NCBI GenBank assembly: GCA_947626705.1
Contig: CANQTJ010000025.1
Span: 1 to 15,196, forward strand
Source: an uncultured Clostridia bacterium
GTDB taxonomy: Bacteria > Bacillota > Clostridia > TANB77 > CAG-508
DNA: 15,196 nucleotides
Direction of reading: 5' to 3'
Shown piece by piece: positions 1 to 8,335 of the stretch. The notes under the pieces are model-generated. The model was given only the letters and a program-made list of their open reading frames with translations, was not told the origin of the DNA and made no database searches. A program made the position numbers and the translations under genes. The stretch's first letter is position 1, and each line of letters opens with the position of its first letter.

Positions 1-1
1 A

Positions 2-1586
2 ACAAATTTTTCGCCTTCAATAACAAGAGCAGGTATAATGGGAATTATAATGATAACATCAAAAATAATTTATAGAAAAAATGATATTTTTACATCTATT
101 TCTATATCTCTATTAGTAATTTTAATTTATAATCCTTATTTACTGCAAAATTTAGGGCTTTGCTTATCTTATGGTGGAGTGTGTGGAATAATTATATGTA
201 ATAAAGTAATCTTGAAATTTTTAAAAAGCATAAAAATAAAAAATAAATTTTATAAATATAAGATAAGACCAAAATTTCAAAATTATATAGATAAAATAAA
301 AGAAATTTTGTCAGTAACTATTTCTGTTCAATTATTTATATTACCAATAATATTCTATAATATGAATATATTTAATCCATATTTTTTAGTATCAAATTTA
401 ATTCTTAGTGCTGTTATAGGTCCAATTGTCATTTTATCTTTTATATTTATAATTATTACTTTAATTAATATGCATATTGCTATATTTTTTTCTAAACCAG
501 TAGGATTTTCAATTCAAATTTTAGAGTTTATATCAAGAATAGGACTTTTACCATTTTCAAAATTTTATATTCCAACTCCAAGCTTATTTTCAATTATAAT
601 TTATTATTTTTTCATTATAGTATTATTATCAATATTTCAAGTTTATTCAGCTAAAAATCCCAATAAAACGCAAATAAGAATAAAAAATTTAATAGCAATG
701 GGAAAAATTAAATTGAGAAAAAATATAAAAATAGTAAAAGTATTTTTGATTTTTTTATTTATATTTATTTTTCTTATAAAATTATACCCTAAAAATTTAA
801 AGATATATTTTATAGATGTAGGACAAGGAGATTCTACTTTGATAGTAACGCCTCAAAATAAAACTATTTTGGTTGATGGAGGTGGAAGTGTAAATTCAGA
901 TTTTGATGTTGGCAAAAGTACATTAGTACCATATATATTAGATAGAGGATTTGTGAAAATAGATACTATAATCATAAGTCATTTTGATAATGACCATGTA
1001 GGAGGTTTATTAACTGCATTGCAAGAATTAAAAGTTAGTAATGTGATAATTGGTAAGCAGTTTGAAAATTCAGAAAATTATAAAGAATTTTTGAAAATTG
1101 TAAAAGATAAAAAAATAAATGTAAATATAGTTAATTCTAAATGTAAAATAAATGTTGAAAAAAACTTATATCTTGATGTACTATGGCCTAATGATTTTGA
1201 GTCTATTACAGAAAATTCTATTAATAATAATGCTTTAGTGTTCAAGTTATATTATAAAAATTTTTCAATGTTATTTACAGGAGATATTGAGAAAGAAGCG
1301 GAGGATATTTTAGTTTCTAAGTATAAAGAAACTGATGCTTTGAAGTCAACTGTTTTAAAAGTTGGACATCATGGTTCAAAATCATCTTCAACTGAGCAGT
1401 TTTTAAAACTTGTAAGTCCAAAAATTGCTTTAATTGGCGTTGGAAAAAATAATAGATATGGACATCCTAATATGGAAGTTATGGAAAGATTCCAGAGTTT
1501 GCGGAGCTAAAGTTTTTAGAACTGATGAATGTGGGGAGATAAGTATTTTTGTTAATTGTAAAGGAAAATTAAAAATAAAAGTATAA
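2..1586 (+). CDS. comEC: ComEC competence DNA-uptake channel, C-terminal part, 5' truncated by the window, with one +1 frameshift
   Basis: ComEC moves single-stranded transforming DNA through the membrane; its C-terminal metallo-beta-lactamase-like domain is thought to degrade the other strand. The frame is open from nt 2 and begins with the family's SPSITRAGIM-type segment, so the ATG at nt 38 is internal. Several hydrophobic helices follow (to about nt 790). Next comes the metallo-hydrolase domain: YFIDVGQGDS (about nt 808), SHFDNDHVGG (about nt 977), LFTGDIEKEAE (about nt 1271) and LKVGHHGSKSSS (about nt 1357). The zero frame stops at nt 1508-1510 right after ...FQSL. Skipping C1502 restores GAKVFRTDECGEISIFVN... 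to a stop at nt 1584-1586, which is the expected ComEC C terminus. No other damage is visible. Identity is firm. Whether the shift is recoding, a lesion or a sequencing error is open. Confidence 0.93.
1499..1505 (+). other. +1 frameshift site TTG-CGG-A in comEC
   Basis: The zero frame reads TTG CGG AGC TAA. The homologous reading is TTG (C) GGA GCT AAA, which gives Leu-Gly-Ala-Lys as expected in ComEC. The extra base is C1502, the first base of an in-frame CGG codon. CGG is otherwise absent as a codon in this window. Confidence 0.85.
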
Positions 1587-1604
1587 AAAAAGTATAAAAA
1601 AATG

Positions 1605-1633
1605 TTTACAAAAAGTTATAAAAATGATAAAAT
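1605..1633 (+). promoter_or_regulatory. Sigma-A-type promoter for the pilin-like gene
   Basis: TTTACA at 1605-1610, a 17-nt spacer, and TAAAAT at 1628-1633. It lies about 85 nt upstream of the ATG at 1717 in the otherwise gene-free stretch behind comEC. The flanks are AT-rich, so chance similarity is possible. Confidence 0.5.
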
Positions 1634-1716
1634 TTAAAATATAAAAAATATAATAATTAATTTACATAATAAAAACAAAATTGAGTAAAATAAACAAAAG
1701 ACGAGAGGAGAAAAAT

Positions 1717-2316
1717 ATGAAATTAAATAGCAAAAATGTAAAAGATAATAAAGGTATAACATTAGTAGCATTAGTAGTAACTATAATAATATTACTAATT
1801 TTAGCAGGAGTAACAATAGGACAATTAACAGGGAATGGATTATTTGACAAAATACAATTAGCAAAGGGAAAGTCAGAAAATGCACAAAAAGAAGAAAATC
1901 AAATATTGCAAGGATATTCTAACGAAATTGATGCAATAGTTGGAAGTAGAGATAATAGTTTAGGAAAAGAATTATTAGAAGAAACAACTATATATCAGGG
2001 GAATGAATATGATTTATCTGATTCGATTTTAAATTATAAAAGTATAAAAATTTTTGTAGGAGTTGTTACTACACAAGCCAAAACAGATATTTTGTGGGAA
2101 GCTAAAGAATTTCCTACTAAAAATATTGTATATTATAATAATGAAAACACTATGAGGACTATTCTTCCTATTTTGATAGGGTCAAATGTACCAAATTATA
2201 GAGTACCACATATTTGTTTTACATCAGATAAAAAAATCATGGTTAGAAGCATAGAAACAGCTGGTTGGACAGGACAGCCTAGTGATGGATATAAATTAAT
2301 TGTATATGGAAATTAG
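1717..2316 (+). CDS. Membrane-anchored protein with type IV pilin-like N-terminal leader, 199 aa
   Basis: The ATG at 1717 is chosen over a TTG at 1681 because AGAGGAG (1704-1710) lies at good spacing before it. The protein starts with a short basic leader and NKG, then a hydrophobic helix ITLVALVVTIIILLILAGV (about residues 14-32). This looks like a prepilin peptidase site between Gly13 and Ile14, but position +5 is Ala instead of the Glu usual in true pilins. A charged segment with a likely helix (residues 40-75) follows. The C-terminal 120 residues form a soluble domain I do not recognise; its YKSIKIFVG and GYKLIVYGN edges faintly recall phage tail or surface beta domains. It has its own promoter and terminator, so it is a single-gene unit with no pilus assembly genes next to it. 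Function unknown; probably a surface-exposed pseudopilin-type protein. Confidence 0.8.
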   Translation: MKLNSKNVKDNKGITLVALVVTIIILLILAGVTIGQLTGNGLFDKIQLAKGKSENAQKEENQILQGYSNEIDAIVGSRDNSLGKELLEETTIYQGNEYDLSDSILNYKSIKIFVGVVTTQAKTDILWEAKEFPTKNIVYYNNENTMRTILPILIGSNVPNYRVPHICFTSDKKIMVRSIETAGWTGQPSDGYKLIVYGN

Positions 2317-2330
2317 ATGTAATGTATTAA

Positions 2331-2361
2331 ACAAAGTAGAATAAAAATCTACTTTGTTTTT
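2331..2361 (+). terminator. Intrinsic terminator after the pilin-like gene
   Basis: Perfect 10-bp stem ACAAAGTAGA (2331-2340) / TCTACTTTGT (2348-2357), 7-nt loop, and a T-run to 2361. It sits 15 nt after the stop codon. Confidence 0.88.
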
Positions 2362-2448
2362 AAAATTTTGTATTTATTTAGGTATTTATTTATGTTAGTA
2401 ATTACTAAATTTGTAATAAATTACCACAAACTAAAACCCCAAAAATCG

Positions 2449-2477
2449 TTGAATAAAGCATATTAATATGATATAAT
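2449..2477 (+). promoter_or_regulatory. Sigma-A-type promoter for the ChW-repeat gene
   Basis: TTGAAT at 2449-2454, exactly 17 nt of spacer, and a consensus TATAAT at 2472-2477. It lies about 36 nt before the start codon at 2513, with a G-rich Shine-Dalgarno (AGGGGGG, 2500-2506) between. It probably also serves the downstream BofC-like gene. Confidence 0.8.
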
Positions 2478-2512
2478 CATTATGTAAATTAATATAAAAA
2501 GGGGGGAAAACT

Positions 2513-4351
2513 ATGCAAAGTAGAAATACTAAAAAAGTATGTGTTGCACTAGTTATTTTTTTTATTATTATGCAATCTATGATAATCTTGCCATCTATTG
2601 TATTAGCAAATGAAAATTCAGATATGCCAAAAATTACATATAATGCACATTTAAAAAACTCTGGATGGGATAAGACATACAAAAATGCTAGTAATGAACA
2701 AGCCTTAAAAGTTCAAACACCTTCTACAAAAGATATTGTAGGAACAGTTGGTGAAGCAAGAAGAATGGAAGCATTAGAAATTAATATTGATGCTCCTAAA
2801 GGTGTAACTATTAAATATCGTGCACATGTTAGAAATTATGGCTGGATGTCTTGGGTTACGGCAGATAATAAAGTTAATACAAATTTTGTTGGTACAACAG
2901 GAGAAGCCAAAAGAATGGAAGCATTACAGATAGTTGCAGAAGGACCTGAAGATTATGATATAAAATATCGTGCACACGTTGAAGACTATGGTTGGCTTAG
3001 TTGGATTACTGCTGGAAAATCAATTGATACAGCTACAACTCAAAAAGGAACTTATGCTGGAACCACGGGAGAGGCTAAAAGAATAGAGGCAATACAAATA
3101 GTTATAGTAAAAACTGAAGATGCCAAAAACAGAGATAAATTGCAACAAGAACATACACATCAATATACACAATGGGAAACTATAAATGCTCCAACTTGTA
3201 CAAAATTAGGATTAGAAAAAAGAGTATGTAAAGTATGTGGAAAAGTAGAAACACAAACTATGCAAGCATTACATTCTTTAAAAGAATCTATGATTAGAGC
3301 AGAAGAAAAAGATGTAAATGCAACATGCACGAGGAGAGGACAGGAGCATTATGTATGTAAATATTGTGGAGATGATTTCTTTAATTTAACTCCAGCTTTA
3401 GGACATGAATGGAGTGAAGAATTTATAGTAGACAAAGAAGCTACTTGTGCAGAAAATGGTGTAAAATCTATTCATTGTACTAGAGAAGGATGTATGGAAA
3501 AAAGAAATGAGCAAGTAATTTCTGCAACAGGACATAATTGGATTGAAACACATCAAGATATTACTTGTACTCAAGACAAAATGATTATTAATACTTGTGA
3601 AAATTGCGGAGAAGTAAAAACGCAAGTATTGGAAAAAGCATCTGGACATTCTTTTGGAGAATATACATATAATAATGATGCAACTTGCACTAAAGATGGT
3701 ACAGAAACAGCACATTGTTCATATTGTGATGTAGAAGATGTACGTGTCAAAATTGGAAGTAAAAAGCAACATGAGTTAGTAAAAAATGATGATGGTAAAG
3801 AAGCAACATGTACTGAAAATGGACTAACTGCAAGTAAGAGATGTTTACATTGTAATTATGTTGAAGCTCAAACTGAAATACCTGCTGGACATAAATGGGA
3901 AGAAAAATATACAGAAACTACATGTACAGGTTGTAAATTAAGTTATGTATGCAAAGTATGTGGCGAAACTAAACCAGAGCAAACAGTTAAAATGGGAACT
4001 GGTCATAAATGGAGTGCAGATGAAACAAAATGTGAAACTTGTGGAATGAAAGCACCAATTGATATAAATTATATTTATTTTGTAAATTATTTTGTAAATC
4101 CTAATGAAGCAGAACCATTTGAAAATGGAGTATATGAATTGCGTGAAGGTAGAAGAAGAGATGACAAAATGAATGAAGGAGAAGGTTCATGTATAAAAAT
4201 AGAGGCTCCAAAAGCTAAATCAGGTTATAAATTTAAAGAATGGATTAATGCTGTTACAGGAGAAGTAATTACACAAGATACAACTATTGTAAGTAGATGG
4301 AAAGATATGGATAAATATTTTAAACCAGTTTATGAAAAAGTAGAAGAATAA
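2513..4351 (+). CDS. Secreted protein with three ChW repeats, a cysteine-rich repeat array and a C-terminal B-repeat-like domain, 612 aa
   Basis: A signal peptide covers residues 1-32 (basic start, hydrophobic core, likely cleavage after VLA). Three Clostridial hydrophobic-W (ChW) repeats follow at about 41-92, 101-142 and 151-198. The latter two share YRAHV..YGW.SW and TTGEAKR.EA.QI; the first is divergent. Residues 229-510 hold about seven imperfect units built on ATCT..G...C..CG....... GH.W, each with paired cysteines (CxxC or similar). They look like small metal-binding or disulfide knuckles. The last 95 residues (518-612), with GYKFKEW...TGE and ..T.....W.....YFKPVYEK, resemble InlB-type B repeats of surface proteins. 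ChW repeats are known mainly from clostridial secreted and cell-surface proteins. No LPXTG motif or membrane anchor is seen, so it is released or held non-covalently. No catalytic domain is visible; adhesion or cell-wall binding is an inference. Confidence 0.88.
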   Translation: MQSRNTKKVCVALVIFFIIMQSMIILPSIVLANENSDMPKITYNAHLKNSGWDKTYKNASNEQALKVQTPSTKDIVGTVGEARRMEALEINIDAPKGVTIKYRAHVRNYGWMSWVTADNKVNTNFVGTTGEAKRMEALQIVAEGPEDYDIKYRAHVEDYGWLSWITAGKSIDTATTQKGTYAGTTGEAKRIEAIQIVIVKTEDAKNRDKLQQEHTHQYTQWETINAPTCTKLGLEKRVCKVCGKVETQTMQALHSLKESMIRAEEKDVNATCTRRGQEHYVCKYCGDDFFNLTPALGHEWSEEFIVDKEATCAENGVKSIHCTREGCMEKRNEQVISATGHNWIETHQDITCTQDKMIINTCENCGEVKTQVLEKASGHSFGEYTYNNDATCTKDGTETAHCSYCDVEDVRVKIGSKKQHELVKNDDGKEATCTENGLTASKRCLHCNYVEAQTEIPAGHKWEEKYTETTCTGCKLSYVCKVCGETKPEQTVKMGTGHKWSADETKCETCGMKAPIDINYIYFVNYFVNPNEAEPFENGVYELREGRRRDDKMNEGEGSCIKIEAPKAKSGYKFKEWINAVTGEVITQDTTIVSRWKDMDKYFKPVYEKVEE

Positions 4352-4408
4352 ATTGTATAAATAATATTATTCCGTACATAATATAAAAAAAGTATCGGAG
4401 GAAATATT

Positions 4409-5023
4409 ATGAAAAAAAGTTGGATAATTATACTATTTATTATGATTGCAATTGTTGGAATAGTATCAGGTGTAGCTATATATGGCAATAGAAAACAAGC
4501 AGAAAATAATATTATAGAAAATACAATTAATGAAATATCTGAAAAAGTAACAGATGATTGCACAGAAGAATATGAAGAAATGGAAGAAGAAGCAAAGTTA
4601 GATATAGAAACAAATACATCAGAAGAAAAAATATCTCCTAATTGTTTAGTTATTTTAAAAAGATATTATAAAGAATGTAATCATTTATTAAATGAGTATA
4701 TAGATATTCCTAATGATTTAGTAAATGGGACACAAGAGGATTTACAATTAAATTATCCTAATTGGAAAATAGAAGAATTTTCTTCTAATAAAATAACATT
4801 ATATAAAGAATTTGATAATAGTTGTGGGCAACATTTTGTTTTAAGAAACGATAATGGAAAAATTACTGTATATAAAATAAATGAAAATGATGAGGAAGAA
4901 GTATACGAAAAAACAGAGATAGCAGTTGATTACTTAACAGAAACTGATAAGATTACAATACAAGATGGAATTAGAGTAAATGGAGTAGAAAATTTAAATC
5001 AATTATTAGAAGATTTTGAATAA
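4409..5023 (+). CDS. Membrane-anchored protein with BofC C-terminal-like domain, 204 aa
   Basis: Start chosen for GGAGG at 4397-4401. One N-terminal transmembrane helix (residues 4-25) is followed by an acidic Glu-rich linker (31-75). A compact domain (79-204) then matches the BofC C-terminal domain pattern: YYKECNH, IPNDLVNGT..DL...YPNW.IE.F, CGQHFVLRNDNGKITVY, and a final DGIRVNGVENLNQLLEDFE. In Bacillus, BofC is an intercompartmental protein that restrains the SpoIVB protease before sigma-K activation. Clostridial proteins with only this domain also occur outside that role. The gene is 57 nt behind the ChW gene with no terminator between, so the two are probably co-transcribed. A sporulation role is not shown by the context. 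The domain call rests on pattern recognition only. Confidence 0.72.
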   Translation: MKKSWIIILFIMIAIVGIVSGVAIYGNRKQAENNIIENTINEISEKVTDDCTEEYEEMEEEAKLDIETNTSEEKISPNCLVILKRYYKECNHLLNEYIDIPNDLVNGTQEDLQLNYPNWKIEEFSSNKITLYKEFDNSCGQHFVLRNDNGKITVYKINENDEEEVYEKTEIAVDYLTETDKITIQDGIRVNGVENLNQLLEDFE

Positions 5024-5037
5024 AAAATAGAAACTGA

Positions 5038-5088
5038 AAAATCTAGATAATACGTATTTTAGATACAAAATAGTATTATCTAGATTTT
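5038..5088. terminator. Long hairpin between convergent genes, likely bidirectional terminator
   Basis: A 16-bp perfect stem (5038-5053 with 5073-5088, core ATCTAGATAATAC / GTATTATCTAGAT) continues past a bulged G5054 into a 6-bp inner stem (5055-5060 with 5067-5072) and a 6-nt loop. It lies 15 nt after the BofC-like gene and faces the end of pgsA. Flanking A and T runs are short, so it is stronger as a structure than as a classic terminator. Confidence 0.7.
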
Positions 5089-5188
5089 ATATTGAGTATA
5101 TCTTAAAAGGTATCGGAAAGTTTGTGTAAACTTTATACAAATTATATATATACTTCCTATAAATATTTTTATATACTCTAAAAATGAA

Positions 5189-5809
5189 TTAAATTTGACT
5201 TCCTTTTTCTTGTTTTGATGATTTATTTTTAATGACAACGTTTTTATTTTCTGTATCTAAATCACTTTTGTTGATAAATCCATCTTGATATAAAAATTTA
5301 ATATACATAGCAAGAGAAAATATAGTAGTAATTATAGCTATGCAATATATAATTAAATCAAGATTATCCCAAAATCCAGTAGCATTAAATTGATTTGTGA
5401 TTAAAGAAACAACAATAGCTAAATAAAATAATACAGTGGCTAATTTTCCATACCATTTGCTATATACAACAACGTCTTTTCCATAAAGGAAAGATGCACC
5501 AATAATCATAATTAGTTCTTTAATAACAACAATAGCTAATATCCATACAGGAATAATTTTTAGTGTAACTAAGGAAGCAAGAATACATATTTGAGTTGAT
5601 TTATCAGCTAAAGGGTCAATTAATTTGCCAAAATTAGAAATTAAATTAAATTTTCTTGCAATAAATCCATCTAAAACATCTGTTATACCAGATAATGTAA
5701 AAAATATAAATGCCAAAAGATAATTTTGTGAAAAAATAAAATATACAATTAATGGTATAAATATAAATCTTAATAAAGTTAATATATTAGGTATATTTTT
5801 TTTAAACAT
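5189..5809 (-). CDS. pgsA: CDP-diacylglycerol--glycerol-3-phosphate 3-phosphatidyltransferase, 206 aa
   Basis: PgsA makes phosphatidylglycerophosphate from CDP-diacylglycerol and glycerol-3-phosphate, the committed step to phosphatidylglycerol and cardiolipin, in the membrane. The CDP-alcohol phosphatidyltransferase signature is complete: SGITDVLDGFIARKFN...GKLIDPLADKS, that is D-x2-DG-x2-AR-x8-G-x3-D-x3-D with all four aspartates. The N terminus NIPNILTLLRF is typical of PgsA, and several hydrophobic helices follow. The C terminus (about 25 residues) is a polar Lys/Asn-rich tail longer than usual. I take the start MFKKNIPN at 5809 because AAGGAG (5821-5816 on this strand) precedes it; an in-frame ATG at 5833 lacks such a site. 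It lies 53 nt behind the clpE-like gene on the same strand, with a hairpin between, so expression may be partly read-through. Confidence 0.93.
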   Translation of the reverse strand: MFKKNIPNILTLLRFIFIPLIVYFIFSQNYLLAFIFFTLSGITDVLDGFIARKFNLISNFGKLIDPLADKSTQICILASLVTLKIIPVWILAIVVIKELIMIIGASFLYGKDVVVYSKWYGKLATVLFYLAIVVSLITNQFNATGFWDNLDLIIYCIAIITTIFSLAMYIKFLYQDGFINKSDLDTENKNVVIKNKSSKQEKGSQI

Positions 5810-5831
5810 AATTTTCTCCTTAAGATAGTCC

Positions 5832-5859
5832 AAAAGGGAATATGTTTTAAACTATTCCC
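5832..5859 (-). terminator. Hairpin with short T-run between clpE-like gene and pgsA
   Basis: On the minus strand, GGGAATA (5859-5853) pairs with TATTCCC (5842-5836) and is followed by TTTT (5835-5832). With only 7 outer base pairs and four Ts it is a weak or partial terminator. It sits in the 53-nt gap before pgsA and could set the ratio of the two genes. Confidence 0.5.
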
Positions 5860-5862
5860 AAT

Positions 5863-8238
5863 CTAAATAACCTTAAATACTAATTCATTATTTTTTAAGT
5901 CTATTGTTATAGATTGACCATCTATTATTTCACTTCTTAATATCTTTTCAGAAATTTCATCTTCGATATATCTTTGGATTGCCCTTCTTAAAGGTCTTGC
6001 ACCAAATTTGATATTTGTACCTTTATCTAAAATAAATTGTTTTGCTGTATCTGTTATTGCAAAAGAAATATCTTTTTGTTTTAAAGCTTTTATAGTATCT
6101 TTTAACATTAAATCGACAATTTGTAACAATTCATTTTTTTGTAAAGAGTTAAATACAATTATTTCATCAATTCTATTTAAAAACTCTGGTCTAAATATAT
6201 CTTTTAAGCTATCCTCAATTTTAGATTTGTCAAGAGTTTGTTTCCCAAAACCTATAGAGTTATTATTTAAATTTGAACCAGCATTTGAAGTCATAATTAT
6301 TATAGTATTTGCAAAGCTAACAGTATTTCCTTGCGAATCTGTAAGTTTACCATCATCTAGTACTTGTAATAAAATATTGAAAACATCTGGGTGAGCTTTT
6401 TCAATTTCATCTAATAGGATAATTGAATAAGGTTTTCTTTTAACTTTTTCGGTTAGTTGACCAGCATCATCATAACCAACATATCCTGGAGGAGCTCCAA
6501 TTAACTTAGATGTAGAATGGCTTTCCATATATTCTGACATATCTATTCTTATAATAGAATCTTCAGAACCAAACATTTCATAAGCTAAAGATTTTGCAAG
6601 TTCTGTTTTACCAACTCCTGTAGGTCCTACAAATATAAATGAAGGTGGTCTTTTTTCATTTTGAAGACCAGCTCTATTTCTTCTAATAGCTCTAGCGACT
6701 GAACTTACAGCTTGATCTTGACCTACTAATCTTTTATGAAGATTTGTTTCTAAGTTTAATAATTTTTGTGTTTCTTCTTCAGTTATTTTCTTTACAGGTA
6801 TTTTAGTCCAACTTTCAATTACTGAAGCAATATCTTGAACTGTAAGGTTTTTAAGTTTCATTTTTTTATTTAGTTTATCTATATCTTCCATAATTTGACA
6901 CTCACGTGTTTTTAAATCAGCTGCTTTTTGATAATCTTCTGTTGTATCAGCTTGTGCAACTTCCTCTTTTTGAGCTTGAACTGATACTAATTCTCTTTTT
7001 AGTAATTCAAGTTTAAATAAATCCTTATTTTCTAAATTTATTCTTGAACAAGCTTCGTCTAAAATATCTATTGCTTTATCAGGTAAAAATCTATCATGAA
7101 TATATTTTTCTGACATTATTACAGCTTGACGAATAACATCTGTTGAAATCTTTACTTTATGATATTCTTCATAATATTTTTTTATTCCCTCAAGTATACC
7201 TATTGAATCTTCTATATTTGGTTCTTCAACTAAAACTTGTTGAAATCTTCTTTCTAAGGCTGAATCTTTTTCAATATATTTTCTATATTCTTTTAAAGTT
7301 GTAGTACCGATTAATTGAATTTCTCCGTTTGATAAAGCTGGTTTTAGAATATTGGCAGCATTCATAGAATGTTCACCATCACCTGCACCAATTATATTAT
7401 GAATTTCATCAATAACTAAAATGATATTACCGTATTCTCTACATTCATCTATAATACCTTTCATTCTAGATTCAAATTGTCCTCTAAATTGAGTTCCAGC
7501 TATTACAGCTGTCATATCTAAAAGATAAACTTCTTTATTTAATAGTTTAGCTGGGACATTTTGGTTAGCTATTTTTATTGCTAATCCTTGAGCTATAGCT
7601 GTTTTCCCAACACCTGGTTCACCAATTAAACAAGGATTATTTTTGGAACGTCTATTTAAAATCTGTATAATTCTTTGTATTTCTTTATCTCTACCAATGA
7701 CAATATCTAATTGGTTATTTTTAGCTTTATTTGTTAAATTAGTACCATAAGTATCTAAATATTTTTTCTTCTTATTTTGTTTTGCATCTTTCTTTTTTTC
7801 AATTTTAATTTTCTTTTTTTCGTTATCTTGATTTGCATTGTTATCATCATTATTCTTTTTGTCCTGTGAAAACATATTAGAGAAAATAGAACCTAATGGT
7901 ATAGCTGCACCAGCTATTTTAGGTTTATCATCATCATAATCACTATCCTCATCACCATTTAAATCTCCAAAAGTTATTGCACCTTCTATATTCTTTAAAT
8001 TATTAATATCTAGATTTTCGGCAAAATCTTTAAAGATTGTTTCTAATTGTTTATTCATATCCGCTAAATTTATTTTATCTTTAGCTAAAAAATCTTGTTG
8101 CCTAGCTAATACTTCAGTTGCATCTATTCCTTTTTTCTTTGCACAATCATAGCATAATCCTTCTATGGTGTGTTTTTCATCATTTATTTTTTCATAAAAA
8201 AGTATTGCTGGATTTTTTTTACATTCTGAACATATCAT
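5863..8238 (-). CDS. clpE: ClpE-type AAA+ unfoldase subunit of the Clp protease, about 791 aa
   Basis: Class I Clp/Hsp100 ATPase that unfolds proteins and feeds them to ClpP in the cytoplasm. Positions are counted from a possible upstream ATG at 8256. An N-terminal zinc finger has CxxC at 9-12 and CxxC at 35-38; this replaces the Clp_N domain of ClpC and is the mark of ClpE. A low-complexity acidic then Lys-rich linker spans 99-165. AAA1 has Walker A GEPGVGKT (212-219) and Walker B ILVIDE (279-284). A UVR-like coiled segment lies at about 430-463. AAA2 has GPTGVGKT (544-551), SIILLDE (611-617) and the pore loop GYVGYDDAG. SIGFG (667-671) is the ClpP-docking IGF-type loop. Start: I prefer the second ATG (8238, MICSECK), which matches the family N terminus and has GAGG 12 nt upstream; 8256 has no good ribosome site. 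First gene of a pair with pgsA. Confidence 0.9.
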   Translation of the reverse strand: MICSECKKNPAILFYEKINDEKHTIEGLCYDCAKKKGIDATEVLARQQDFLAKDKINLADMNKQLETIFKDFAENLDINNLKNIEGAITFGDLNGDEDSDYDDDKPKIAGAAIPLGSIFSNMFSQDKKNNDDNNANQDNEKKKIKIEKKKDAKQNKKKKYLDTYGTNLTNKAKNNQLDIVIGRDKEIQRIIQILNRRSKNNPCLIGEPGVGKTAIAQGLAIKIANQNVPAKLLNKEVYLLDMTAVIAGTQFRGQFESRMKGIIDECREYGNIILVIDEIHNIIGAGDGEHSMNAANILKPALSNGEIQLIGTTTLKEYRKYIEKDSALERRFQQVLVEEPNIEDSIGILEGIKKYYEEYHKVKISTDVIRQAVIMSEKYIHDRFLPDKAIDILDEACSRINLENKDLFKLELLKRELVSVQAQKEEVAQADTTEDYQKAADLKTRECQIMEDIDKLNKKMKLKNLTVQDIASVIESWTKIPVKKITEEETQKLLNLETNLHKRLVGQDQAVSSVARAIRRNRAGLQNEKRPPSFIFVGPTGVGKTELAKSLAYEMFGSEDSIIRIDMSEYMESHSTSKLIGAPPGYVGYDDAGQLTEKVKRKPYSIILLDEIEKAHPDVFNILLQVLDDGKLTDSQGNTVSFANTIIIMTSNAGSNLNNNSIGFGKQTLDKSKIEDSLKDIFRPEFLNRIDEIIVFNSLQKNELLQIVDLMLKDTIKALKQKDISFAITDTAKQFILDKGTNIKFGARPLRRAIQRYIEDEISEKILRSEIIDGQSITIDLKNNELVFKVI

Positions 8239-8289
8239 AACTTTATAATTCCTCATTTCTCTTTTATATATTTATTTAAATCATTATAT

Positions 8290-8318
8290 ATAATAACTCA
8301 AAAAAGCTAAATAGTCAA
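8290..8318 (-). promoter_or_regulatory. Sigma-A-type promoter for the clpE-like gene
   Basis: On the minus strand, TTGACT (8318-8313), 17 nt spacer, TATTAT (8295-8290). Its -35 box is one arm of the palindrome at 8312-8335. Confidence 0.75.
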
Positions 8319-8335
8319 ATTTTTTAATTTGACTA
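8312..8335. promoter_or_regulatory. Perfect palindrome holding both divergent -35 boxes; candidate shared operator
   Basis: TAGTCAAATT (8312-8321), TTTT, AATTTGACTA (8326-8335): 10-bp perfect arms around a 4-nt centre. Each arm contains an outward-facing TTGACT. The AGTCAAA heptad resembles one half of a CtsR site, but CtsR sites are direct repeats and this is inverted. Binding by any repressor is inference. Confidence 0.6.

Noticed and set aside
38..40. ATG at nt 38 as the start of comEC
   Set aside because: The frame is open to the window edge and the upstream residues match the ComEC membrane segment, so the gene begins outside the window.
3398..3715. A 105-aa minus-strand ORF rich in Phe, Cys and Ser
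   Set aside because: It is the antisense shadow of the cysteine-repeat region of the ChW protein and has no ribosome site.
3170..4040. A CRISPR-like repeat array in the ChW gene
   Set aside because: The repeats are irregular in DNA and regular only in protein (cysteine units); they are part of a coding sequence.
5117..5134. Small inverted repeat AAAGTTT-GTGT-AAACTTT between convergent genes
   Set aside because: Only 7 AT-rich pairs and no T-run in either direction; too weak to call a terminator next to the strong hairpin at 5038-5088.
8312..8335. A CtsR or CIRCE heat-shock operator before the clpE-like gene
   Set aside because: CIRCE (TTAGCACTC-N9-GAGTGCTAA) is absent, and a CtsR site needs two heptads in direct orientation; here they are inverted. 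Kept only as an unnamed palindrome.
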